Shown here piece after piece: positions 1-5,929 of a DNA stretch of 13,328 nt (position 1 is its first letter; the number at the start of each line of letters is the position of its first letter). Source of the DNA: DASXMX01 sp035483795 (GTDB taxonomy: Bacteria; Planctomycetota; Phycisphaerae; Tepidisphaerales; Tepidisphaeraceae); contig DATHPP010000174.1 of NCBI GenBank assembly GCA_035483795.1, positions 1 through 13,328 of the forward strand. The letters run 5' to 3'. A program made the position numbers and the translations under genes. A model generated the notes under the pieces. It was given only the letters and a program-made list of their open reading frames with translations. It had not been told where the DNA came from and did not search any database.

Positions 1-60
1 AAGCCAAACCAAGCCAAACCAAGCCAAACCAAGCCAAACCAAGCCAAACCAAGCCAAACC
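1..60. repeat. 10-bp tandem repeat, six exact copies
   Basis: The decamer AAGCCAAACC is repeated six times without a mismatch and stops abruptly at position 60. It begins at the first base of the window, so the array may extend further left. The unit is about one helical turn long. No gene in the window reads through it. It could be a slippage-prone microsatellite or an array of protein-binding sites; nothing in the sequence decides between these. Confidence 0.95.
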
Positions 61-141
61 GTGCCATTTACTCCAAAGCGATGTTGGTTGACGGCCCATG
101 GCGCGGAGAAAAAGTGGGAAAAACCCGCCAAAACCAGCTAT

Positions 142-160
142 TTGCCATATACTTGCCATA
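142..160 (+). promoter_or_regulatory. Paired TTGCCATA direct repeats upstream of the zinc-ribbon gene
   Basis: The octamer TTGCCATA occurs at 142-149 and again at 153-160, so the two copies are 11 bp apart and on the same face of the helix. The GTG start of the following gene is 20 bp downstream. They may form an operator. A CATAAT hexamer at 157-162 could be a -10 element, but no convincing -35 is seen at the right distance. Confidence 0.3.
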
Positions 161-180
161 ATCTGGCGGTTTAGGCAATC

Positions 181-486
181 GTGGCGGTCATCACCGTCCT
201 GACCTGCCCTTTCCCAGACCGCCGGGAGAGGCCACATCGCCTTTTCTCAGTTCGTCTCATTTTCCTCGTGGTGTTCTTTGGTCTTGTGTGGTTCGGAAGC
301 CTGGCGATTCTAAAGATTTCCAGAGCACGACAGTCGCAGCCCGTCTGTGCCGAATGTAGCTACAATCTCACCGGCAACACGAGCGGTATCTGCCCAGAAT
401 GTGGAACGCCGATCGAGGGGAGGGTGGAGGTATCTGACGAATGGCGCAACTTTGTAAGGGCGATGCGCGGTTTCTCCTATCGCTAA
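181..486 (+). CDS. Small membrane protein with a C-terminal zinc ribbon
   Basis: This 101-residue protein of unknown function has one hydrophobic segment at about residues 24-45, followed by a four-cysteine zinc ribbon: C56-x2-C59 and C71-x2-C74, with YNLTGN between the pairs. This cysteine pattern is common in small planctomycete proteins and recalls rubredoxin-like or zinc-ribbon domains. The expected topology is a single transmembrane helix with the metal-binding tail on one side; the sequence does not show which side. The start is a GTG with no clear ribosome binding site, so the true start could be one of the later in-frame GTG or TTG codons. The stop overlaps the stop of the converging tag remnant by a few bases. 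Confidence is good that the gene is real and low on any role. Confidence 0.7.
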   Translation: MAVITVLTCPFPDRRERPHRLFSVRLIFLVVFFGLVWFGSLAILKISRARQSQPVCAECSYNLTGNTSGICPECGTPIEGRVEVSDEWRNFVRAMRGFSYR

Positions 487-718
487 CGCGATCTGACTCG
501 GAAGCACGCGGCGAGGTGGTCGTCGACCATGCTGCCGCCTTGCATGAAGGCGTAGCAGATGGTCGAGCCGCCGAAGTTGAAGCCGCGTTGGCGGAGGTCT
601 TTGCTCACGGCGTCGGACTGGCGTTTTTTGCGGGGACCTGGGACATCTGCTTCCGGCGATTGCGCACCGGCGAGCCGTCCACGAATCGCCAGACGTAGCT
701 GTCGAATGTGCCTGTTTC
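483..718 (-). pseudogene. tag: Remnant of tag, DNA-3-methyladenine glycosylase I (3' part, frameshifted)
   Basis: On the minus strand this stretch encodes the last ~78 residues of a Tag-type glycosylase, the base-excision enzyme that removes 3-methyladenine from DNA. The upstream part reads ETGTFDSYVWRFVDGSPV and, in another frame, the downstream part reads SDAVSKDLRQRGFNFGGS, then STICYAFMQGGSMVDDH and LAACFR. The frames would join if the A6 run (T6 at 624-629 on the plus strand) had one more A; as written, the first frame hits TGA soon after. The His-x3-Cys pair (DDHLAAC) matches the C-terminal half of the Tag zinc snap. The N-terminal ~110 residues, with the other zinc ligands and most of the glycosylase fold, are absent: the similarity begins exactly where the GNAT gene ends. 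So it is both truncated and frameshifted. A homopolymer sequencing error could explain the frameshift but not the missing N-terminus. Confidence 0.85.
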
Positions 719-1277
719 AGTCGAGCGACGCATACCAGAACAACGTCGCGGCCTCTTTGACCAGGTCGTGATTGGTATAGCGTCGGGAATCGAGGCCCGC
801 CAGATCGAAGCCGCACTTGGACAGAAAGCGGGCGGCGGGGAAATTGTCGGTGCGGGTCTCGGCGGCTACCGCGCGAAGCTCGCGTGAGCGGGATTCGGTG
901 ATGAGCTGATAGATCATCGCCGAGGCCAGCCCTTCGCGGCGGTGCTCGAAATCCACCCTCAGATCGACGATCCGCATCGTCCGGAACTGCGGCTCAGGGC
1001 GGGCCAGGAGCGTTGCGACGTTGATCTGATCGTGTTCGGCCAGCAGGGCGACGCCGTCGTCCATGCCGGTGACGATCTGTTTCATGAGAAAGGTGATTTC
1101 GTCTGTGGGCTGATTGCGATCCATCCGTTTTTCGCGGAGGGGGCGCTCCTGAAGCTTCCATGAGGCTTCAAGGCCCTCGCCGGTCTGTTCGACGTGGAGA
1201 TAGCTGCCGGATTCGATGGTTCCGTCGATGTCGATCAGGCGGTCGAAGTCTGCCGGGCGAATGGGGCGGATCTCCAT
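717..1277 (-). CDS. GNAT family N-acetyltransferase
   Basis: This 186-residue protein has the GNAT fold, which transfers an acyl group from acyl-CoA to an amine. The acetyl-CoA pyrophosphate loop is seen as HRREGLASAM at residues 112-121, after the strand IVDLRVDF (103-110). The late motif NFPAARFLSKCGF (145-157) is the usual GNAT 'N-x-A-x-x-x-Y/L-x-x-x-G-F' helix and strand. The substrate cannot be read from the sequence. I chose the ATG at 1277 (MEIRPIRPADFDRL) because GNAT proteins typically begin with this strand. The longer open frame would run antisense into xseA and has no family character. There is no ribosome binding site, but a TATTCT hexamer lies six bases before the ATG. The gene is divergent from xseA, 60 bp apart, and its stop abuts the tag remnant. 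Confidence 0.85.
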   Translation of the reverse strand: MEIRPIRPADFDRLIDIDGTIESGSYLHVEQTGEGLEASWKLQERPLREKRMDRNQPTDEITFLMKQIVTGMDDGVALLAEHDQINVATLLARPEPQFRTMRIVDLRVDFEHRREGLASAMIYQLITESRSRELRAVAAETRTDNFPAARFLSKCGFDLAGLDSRRYTNHDLVKEAATLFWYASLD

Positions 1278-1283
1278 GAGCAC

Positions 1284-1289
1284 AGAATA
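1284..1289 (-). promoter_or_regulatory. Possible -10 element directly before the GNAT start
   Basis: TATTCT on the minus strand ends six bases before the ATG, where a transcript would begin at about the start codon. No clear -35 hexamer is seen 16-18 bp upstream. The placement suggests a leaderless mRNA, in keeping with the missing Shine-Dalgarno sequence. Confidence 0.3.
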
Positions 1290-1322
1290 CCACGCGGCAA
1301 GTGCAACAGGAGCATATCGAGC

Positions 1323-1328
1323 TATACT
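1323..1328 (+). promoter_or_regulatory. Possible -10 element directly before xseA
   Basis: TATACT matches five of six positions of TATAAT and ends nine bases before the xseA ATG, so the transcript would carry only about three untranslated bases. The -35 position (GTGCAA) is poor. No ribosome binding site lies at the usual distance from the ATG. Confidence 0.4.
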
Positions 1329-1337
1329 GATCCGGGC

Positions 1338-2840
1338 ATGACGGCGGATTTCTTCCAGTTCAGACAGCAGATGCAGGCACCTCGCAGGGCGGCGCCGCCA
1401 CCGCAAGCCGTGACACCCCAGGCGATGACGGTCTCGGAAATTACGGAGAAGATCAGGCGTGTGATCGCCGGGGGAATGCCGGACCGGGTGCTGGTGAGAG
1501 GTGAGGTAAGCAATCTCAATCGGCACAAACCCTCCGGACACATCTATTTCACGCTGAAAGATGACTCGTCTTGCCTGCCGTGCGTGATGTTTCAGCGTGA
1601 GGCGGCGGGGCTCAAGTTTCAGCTCCAAGACGGGCAGGAGCTTTTGGCGAGCGGGCGCGTCGGCGTGTACCCGGCCAGGGGTGTCTATCAACTATATGTG
1701 AATACGCTCAGCCCGGTGGGCCAGGGCGCGCTGGAATTGGCATTCCGGCAGATGAAAGCGAAGCTCGAGGCGGAAGGCCTTTTTGCCACTGACAGGAAGA
1801 AGCCCGTTCCTGCTTACCCGCGGCGCATTGTGCTGATCACCAGCGCGCACGGCGCGGCGCTCCATGACGTGCTCAAGGTTCTGAAACGCTTTGCCTGGCT
1901 GTGGATCGGGCTTTACCCGGTCCCGGTGCAGGGCGACGGGGCTGGCGACAGAATCGCCAACGCGATCGCCCATGTGAACCGTTCCATCGCCTCGACGGGC
2001 GGCGCGGATGTGATCCTGCTGGTTCGCGGCGGGGGATCGCTGGAAGACCTGTGGTCCTTCAATGAGGAAATTGTCGCCCGGGCGATCGCGGATTCCCGTA
2101 TTCCGATCGTGAGCGGCATCGGGCATGAGGTGGATGTTTCCATTGCTGATCTGGTCGCCGACCACCACGCCCACACGCCCACCGAAGCGGCGCAGGTGAT
2201 CACGGCCCAATGGCGCGGCGCCGAAGATTTGACCAGGGGCTTGTCGCAACGGTTGCGGCGGTCGCTGCGGGTCGTCGTCGACAGCAGCCGTCAGCGGCTG
2301 GAGATGCTGGCCCGGCACGAGACATTCCGCCGGCCGACGGACCGCCTGAACCAGCTTCGCCAACTGCTCGACGATCGCGAGCGGACGATGATCGTCGCAC
2401 AGGAGAGGTTGCTGCGCGAGGGGCGAACGCGATTGACCGAGGCACAAAGTCGGATCGATCTACTTTTTTCGCAGCACCTTCGCGTTGCGCATGACCGGCT
2501 GACGCGGCTGGCGACGCTGCTTCAGGAATGTCATCCGCGATTGCGCTTCGAGCTGTCGCGGCAGCGGCTGGAGGTGTCGCGGCAACGGCTGGAGCGGGCG
2601 GCATCGCAGGGGCTGCAATTGCGCGGGGCCGCGCTGGACGCGATGGCCCGCCAACTCGACGCCGTCAGCCCGCAATCGGTGCTTCGGCGGGGATATTCGA
2701 TTACTTCACGACGCAAGGACCGCATTCCGCTTCGCAGCGCATCACAACTGAAGCCCGGCGACCGATTGGTAACGCGCTTTGCCGACGGTCAGGTCGAGTC
2801 GACGGTCGATGACTCGCAGCAATTGTCGCTGTTCGAATGA
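1338..2840 (+). CDS. xseA: Exodeoxyribonuclease VII large subunit
   Basis: XseA is the catalytic large subunit of exonuclease VII, which with several XseB subunits degrades single-stranded DNA from both ends in repair and recombination. The 500-residue protein shows an N-terminal OB-fold for ssDNA (about 30-125, from MTVSEITEKI to the end of VYQLYVNTL), then the nuclease core. The core motifs are RGGGSLEDLWSFNEE from R230 and SGIGHEVDVSIADLVADHHA around H263, which match the GGGS-x-EDL-x-x-FN and GHE-x-D signatures. A long Arg/Leu/Gln-rich coiled coil follows (about 320-460), and then a conserved tail with RRGYSI. The ATG at 1338 gives family length; the frame is open further upstream but that part overlaps the GNAT gene. 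The last seven residues, QQLSLFE, contain QLSLF, the consensus sliding-clamp-binding peptide. No xseB gene is in the window, so the small subunit must lie elsewhere. Confidence 0.97.
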   Translation: MTADFFQFRQQMQAPRRAAPPPQAVTPQAMTVSEITEKIRRVIAGGMPDRVLVRGEVSNLNRHKPSGHIYFTLKDDSSCLPCVMFQREAAGLKFQLQDGQELLASGRVGVYPARGVYQLYVNTLSPVGQGALELAFRQMKAKLEAEGLFATDRKKPVPAYPRRIVLITSAHGAALHDVLKVLKRFAWLWIGLYPVPVQGDGAGDRIANAIAHVNRSIASTGGADVILLVRGGGSLEDLWSFNEEIVARAIADSRIPIVSGIGHEVDVSIADLVADHHAHTPTEAAQVITAQWRGAEDLTRGLSQRLRRSLRVVVDSSRQRLEMLARHETFRRPTDRLNQLRQLLDDRERTMIVAQERLLREGRTRLTEAQSRIDLLFSQHLRVAHDRLTRLATLLQECHPRLRFELSRQRLEVSRQRLERAASQGLQLRGAALDAMARQLDAVSPQSVLRRGYSITSRRKDRIPLRSASQLKPGDRLVTRFADGQVESTVDDSQQLSLFE

Positions 2841-2844
2841 GTCG

Positions 2845-2873
2845 AAATAAAACGCCCGCCGGTGAGGCGGGCG
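2845..2873 (-). terminator. Rho-independent terminator of the cold-shock gene
   Basis: A perfect 8-bp stem (CGCCCGCC at 2853-2860 with GGCGGGCG at 2866-2873) closes a 5-nt loop. Read on the minus strand it is followed by TTTTATTT, so it ends transcripts of the cold-shock gene, 33 bp past its stop. On the plus strand there is no T-run, so it would be a weak stop for xseA at best. Confidence 0.85.
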
Positions 2874-2906
2874 GGGTTCAACCGATATGAAGAGTCAGGG
2901 CAAGCG

Positions 2907-3122
2907 CTAGCTGTTCGCGGTGGTCAAGCGGCGAACCTTGGTCGCCTTCATGCCTTTGGGTCCGTCCTCGAAATCGTACTCGACCGTCTCATTCTCCTGG
3001 AGCGTCTTGAAACCGGAACCTTCGATCACCGAATGGTGAACGAAGACGTCCTTCCCCTTGTCGGAGGAAATAAAGCCAAAACCCTTCTGATCGTTGAACC
3101 ACTTGACCTTGCCGGTGGCCAT
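2907..3122 (-). CDS. Cold-shock domain protein (CspA family)
   Basis: This 71-residue protein is a single cold-shock domain: a five-stranded OB barrel that binds single-stranded RNA and DNA and melts mRNA structure. RNP1 is seen as KGFGFI (13-18) and RNP2 as VFVHH (27-31, a slight change from the usual VFVHF). The opening MATGKVKWFN is typical of the family. I chose the ATG at 3122 over an earlier in-frame start because AAAGGAG lies nine bases before it and the length then fits the family. A hairpin terminator follows. The gene has a long upstream region with a plausible promoter near 3307-3335, giving a leader of about 175 nt as in E. coli cspA. Which paralogue it is, and whether it is truly cold-induced, cannot be told from the sequence. 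Confidence 0.97.
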   Translation of the reverse strand: MATGKVKWFNDQKGFGFISSDKGKDVFVHHSVIEGSGFKTLQENETVEYDFEDGPKGMKATKVRRLTTANS

Positions 3123-3300
3123 GACGAGCCACTCCTTTCCCAACGGACATGAAAGCGAGAGGGGTTGGACCCTTCCGCCGCGACAAACGGCACGACAGAT
3201 CCGCTAAAGCCCATAGCCGAGCGGCGGGGTACCCAGTGCCGAGGGACGGAACCCCTTGACGGGCCGATCCTGAAGCACGATGCCGCGAGACCGACTCTGG
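3123..3300 (-). promoter_or_regulatory. Predicted long structured 5' leader of the cold-shock gene
   Basis: From the predicted transcription start near 3300 to the ATG there are about 175 untranslated bases. Inside, AACCCCT at 3250-3256 can pair with AGGGGTT at 3160-3166, closing a large domain next to the ribosome binding site at about 3132-3138. Several GC-rich local stems are possible within it. Long leaders that refold with temperature are known for E. coli cspA. Here only the length and complementarity are seen. Confidence 0.4.
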
Positions 3301-3306
3301 AGTCCG

Positions 3307-3335
3307 AGAATAATCGAATGCAATATGTGTTGCAA
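3307..3335 (-). promoter_or_regulatory. Candidate sigma-70 promoter of the cold-shock gene
   Basis: On the minus strand TTGCAA (3330-3335) and TATTCT (3307-3312) are separated by 17 bp; each matches four of six consensus positions. The surrounding 60 bp are AT-rich against a GC-rich background. A perfect TTGACA also lies just upstream (3352-3357), but it has no good -10 partner at 16-18 bp. Confidence 0.45.
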
Positions 3336-3359
3336 AATATTCGTTAAGCATTGTCAAGT

Positions 3360-3724
3360 GAGAAAATACGTGCGATGGTTGCCAGCTTATCCACAATGTC
3401 CGCACGGAACTGCACTCGCGCTGACTCGACGCCGAATTGTCCCCGCCCCGCTTTTGTCCGGCGCCCGCCGCCGAAGCCGTTCAGAACCTCACGATATTTA
3501 ATTACAACTTATTTATCTACAGTTATTTACGGCACCATAGATGGCTTGTTGGCCGAAGGAATGCGCCGGCACCGCGCCAGCCGAGTCGCCCGCTGCGCGC
3601 CGTTGCCGGGGAAGTGGGCAATCGCCATGTGGTTATCCACGAGTTATCCACAATGCCCCGGTCTAGCTTGCTATTCGATTTCGGTTCGTCAATATACGGC
3701 TTGGGGCGCCTTATCTCGACTTGA
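3360..3724. other. Candidate replication origin or DnaA-regulated region (DnaA-box cluster with AT-rich block)
   Basis: No gene is seen in this stretch. It holds perfect DnaA boxes TTATCCACA at 3387-3395 and 3644-3652, a one-mismatch box TTATCCACG at 3633-3641, and a one-mismatch box TTATCTACA at 3513-3521; all point the same way. The last two strong boxes are 11 bp apart, one helical turn. Both perfect boxes are followed by ATG, so a 12-mer TTATCCACAATG is repeated. Between them, 3491-3530 is 32/40 A+T in otherwise GC-rich DNA, as expected of an unwinding element. The flanking genes diverge from it. The alternative is DnaA control of lptB or the cold-shock gene. No dnaA, dnaN or rpmH is nearby, but in planctomycetes the origin is not always next to dnaA. 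Confidence 0.5.
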
Positions 3725-4462
3725 ATGAACCTTTTAGAGACAACCAAGCTGGTTAAGAGCTACGACGGCCGGACCGTCGTTGACGAAGTCAGCTTTGTCA
3801 TCGGGCAGGAGCAGATCGTCGGGTTGCTCGGTCGCAATGGGGCCGGCAAAACCACCACCTTTCGCATGATCCTGGGCATGATTACGCCCAACAGCGGCGC
3901 GGTCGCGTTCGACGGGCACGACATTACCCATCTCCCGATGTACAAGCGGGCCCGGCGTGGGATCGGATATCTATCCCAGGAGCGCAGCGACTTTCGGCGG
4001 CTGACGGTCTGGCAAAATCTTCAGGCGATTCTGGAAACCCTTAATCTCACCCGCGCCGAGCGTAACCGCCGGGCCAACCGCCTGCTGGACCAGTACGGGC
4101 TGCTGAAAAACCGCAACCAATGGGCCGACACGCTTAGTGGCGGCGAGCGAAGAAAGCTCGAAATCGCCCGCGCCCTGGTCACCGAACCGAAGCTCATTCT
4201 GCTGGACGAGCCGTTCAGCGGGGTCGATCCGCTGGCCGTCGAGGATTTGCAGACCGAAGTTCGCCGGCTCAAGCACGAGTTCGGCAAGAGCGTTCTCATC
4301 ACCGATCACAATGTGCCCCAGACGCTCAAGGTCTGCGAGCGGGCGCTGATCATCAACGATGGCCGCGTACAGTTCGAGGGTACCCCCCGACAGGTCATCA
4401 ACGATCCGGGCGTCCGCAGCGCATACCTGGGCAATACCTTCCGCGGCGATGAATTCGGGTGA
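3725..4462 (+). CDS. lptB: LPS export ABC transporter ATP-binding protein LptB
   Basis: LptB is the cytoplasmic ATPase of LptB2FG, which lifts lipopolysaccharide from the inner membrane and drives it along the LptC-A bridge to the outer membrane. The 245-residue protein has Walker A GRNGAGKTT (36-44), Q-loop Q85 in GIGYLSQE, signature LSGGERRK (137-144), Walker B LILLDEP (157-163, catalytic E162), and switch histidine H195 in ITDHN. The stretch ARRGIGYLSQE and the DEPFSGVDP-L region set LptB apart from the similar LivF/LivG proteins. No lptA or lptC is beside it, unlike in proteobacteria, so it stands apart from its partners. No Shine-Dalgarno sequence precedes the ATG; a TTATCT hexamer eight bases upstream may mark a near-leaderless start. 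DnaA boxes lie about 75 bp upstream. The next gene follows after 63 bp and may be cotranscribed. Confidence 0.93.
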   Translation: MNLLETTKLVKSYDGRTVVDEVSFVIGQEQIVGLLGRNGAGKTTTFRMILGMITPNSGAVAFDGHDITHLPMYKRARRGIGYLSQERSDFRRLTVWQNLQAILETLNLTRAERNRRANRLLDQYGLLKNRNQWADTLSGGERRKLEIARALVTEPKLILLDEPFSGVDPLAVEDLQTEVRRLKHEFGKSVLITDHNVPQTLKVCERALIINDGRVQFEGTPRQVINDPGVRSAYLGNTFRGDEFG

Positions 4463-4525
4463 GCCGAGACTTGACCGCGGACACAATCCTGCAAACGATC
4501 ACCGCAAGGGGAACTTGGAGCATTC

Positions 4526-5782
4526 ATGACCATCCCACAACAACGCGGCGTATTTCTCTGCCTCCTTCTGGCAATCGGTCCCTCTGTCGCCCGCCCGGCC
4601 GACGCGCCGCCTACGACCAACGGGGCCGACCAGAAGCAAACGGCGAAGGTGAGTCCGGAAGCCAGGCAGATCCTCGACGACGTGGCCGCGGCGTACGGAA
4701 AGCTCAAGTCGCTGAACCTGTCCGGCGCCGTATCGGTCGAGCTGAAGCTTCGGGGCGAAACGCCCGAGGATCACTCCCTTTCCTTCAGCTCGATCTTCGT
4801 CGCGCCAAACCGTTTCCGCCATGAAGCCAAAGACGACGTGCTGATGGGCAATACCGGCGCCAAGCTCTACACGTTCCGAAGCGATAAGAACGCTTATACG
4901 CTGGCTGACGCGCCCAAGGATCGCGTTCCCGCGGGCGATCTGCCGCATGATCTGGTCAGCGTGCTGGGTTCACAAAATCCGTCATTGCTGCTGGCGATCT
5001 GCAAAAACGCGTCCGATGAGCTGCTGGACGACGTCGAGCTGGCCGAGAAAGTCGACGATACCAAGGTGGATGATCTTTCCTGCCCGACGCTGAAGTTCAC
5101 TCAGAATGACAAGTCGACGATCCTGGCGGCGTTCGACCCGCAAACGCATCTGCTCCGCCGATCAATCACCGATCTCACCCAGCCGCTGCAAAAGCGGCGG
5201 CCGGACCTGATCAGCGCTGTCTTAACGACAGATTACACGCTAGTGTTGGTGGACGAGCCATCGAAGGACGAGCTGTTTGCCTGGTCGCCCCCCGCCGGTG
5301 CGACCGACGCCGACGCGGCGGCGTCGGCCCATCCGCTCGACGCCGTCGCCGCCTCTGATCTTGAAGGCAAAGCGGCGCCGGCCTTCAAGCTTCCTACCCT
5401 GGACGGAAAGACTGTTTCGCTGGCCAGCCTCAAAGGTCAGGTCGTAGTGCTGGATTTTTGGGCGACCTGGTGCGGCCCGTGCCGCGCGTCGCTGCCGTAC
5501 CTGGACAAACTTTACCAGACGGAAAAAGCCAACGGCGTCGAGGTGTTCGCCATCGATCAGCAGGAGGACCAGAAAGACGTGGACGATTTCGTCAAGCAGA
5601 CGAAGCTCACCGTCCCGGTCCTGCTCGATCGTGACGGAAAAGTCGGCAGCGCCTACGGCGTCGAAGGCATCCCCCAGACCATCGTCATCGGAAAGGACGG
5701 AAAAGTCCGGAAGGTATTCGTCGGCTTCGGCCCGGATTCTCCCGAATTGTTGCAAAAGGCTCTGGACGCGGCAAAGAGATAG
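4526..5782 (+). CDS. Exported LolA/DUF2092-like and TlpA-type thioredoxin fusion
   Basis: The 418-residue protein begins with a signal peptide (FLCLLLAIGPSVARPADA, about 10-27), so it acts outside the inner membrane. Residues ~43-255 resemble the DUF2092/LolA-like half-barrel found in lipoprotein carriers (KLKSLNLSGAVSVEL, later FAWSPPAGA). After an Ala/Asp-rich linker, residues ~280-418 form a TlpA/ResA-type thioredoxin. It has the active site WCGPC (315-319), the preceding FWAT, and the cis-proline P383 in GVEGIPQT. Such domains reduce disulfides in exported proteins or in cytochrome c assembly. GGAG lies six bases before the ATG, which supports this start. The gene follows lptB by 63 bp on the same strand. 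A link between the lipid-binding-like half and LPS or lipoprotein traffic is only a guess. The fusion itself is common in planctomycetes. Confidence 0.88.
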   Translation: MTIPQQRGVFLCLLLAIGPSVARPADAPPTTNGADQKQTAKVSPEARQILDDVAAAYGKLKSLNLSGAVSVELKLRGETPEDHSLSFSSIFVAPNRFRHEAKDDVLMGNTGAKLYTFRSDKNAYTLADAPKDRVPAGDLPHDLVSVLGSQNPSLLLAICKNASDELLDDVELAEKVDDTKVDDLSCPTLKFTQNDKSTILAAFDPQTHLLRRSITDLTQPLQKRRPDLISAVLTTDYTLVLVDEPSKDELFAWSPPAGATDADAAASAHPLDAVAASDLEGKAAPAFKLPTLDGKTVSLASLKGQVVVLDFWATWCGPCRASLPYLDKLYQTEKANGVEVFAIDQQEDQKDVDDFVKQTKLTVPVLLDRDGKVGSAYGVEGIPQTIVIGKDGKVRKVFVGFGPDSPELLQKALDAAKR

Positions 5783-5784
5783 TA

Positions 5785-5922
5785 GAAACCACTGAGAGAC
5801 GGAGCCACGGAGGGTCGGCTCCCGCGTACCCTTTTTCCATTTAAACTCAAGGCGATGAATTGGATAACGTAATCGGAGTCGAGCGCACCTTCGTGTCTCT
5901 GTGCCTCCGTGGTTCGCTCTTC
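5785..5922. repeat. Imperfect inverted repeat between convergent genes
   Basis: The left arm at 5787-5813 (AACCACTGAGAGACGGAGCC and on) matches the reverse complement of the right arm at 5888-5915 (AACCACGGAGGCACAGAGAC and on) with few substitutions. Both are built from 4-5 nt blocks of the type CACGGAG/ACAGAG. Inside, GGTCGGCTCC and the reverse complement of GGAGTCGAGCGCACC are also related. Short blocks of this style occur as dispersed repeats in genomes of this and related phyla. It fills the 147 bp between the TlpA-like gene and the sigma-factor gene and could fold as a bidirectional terminator. Confidence 0.65.
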
Positions 5923-5929
5923 TGGATGT

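Noticed and set aside
1..60. CRISPR array
   Set aside because: The 10-bp units are contiguous, with no spacers, and no cas gene is near.
310..816. Minus-strand open frame of 168 codons covering the end of the zinc-ribbon gene and the tag remnant
   Set aside because: Its translation shows no domain. The real signal on this strand is the tag similarity, which runs in two other frames.
1278..1691. N-terminal extension of the GNAT frame across the start of xseA
   Set aside because: The extension has no family character and lies antisense to conserved xseA sequence; the GNAT fold begins at the ATG at 1277.
1692..2447. Minus-strand open frame of 251 codons inside xseA
   Set aside because: Antisense to the conserved nuclease core of xseA, with no recognisable domain.
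3352..3357. Perfect TTGACA as the -35 of the cold-shock gene
   Set aside because: No acceptable -10 lies 16-18 bp downstream; the nearest TATTTT is at 12 bp. The TTGCAA/TATTCT pair with a 17-bp spacer fits better.
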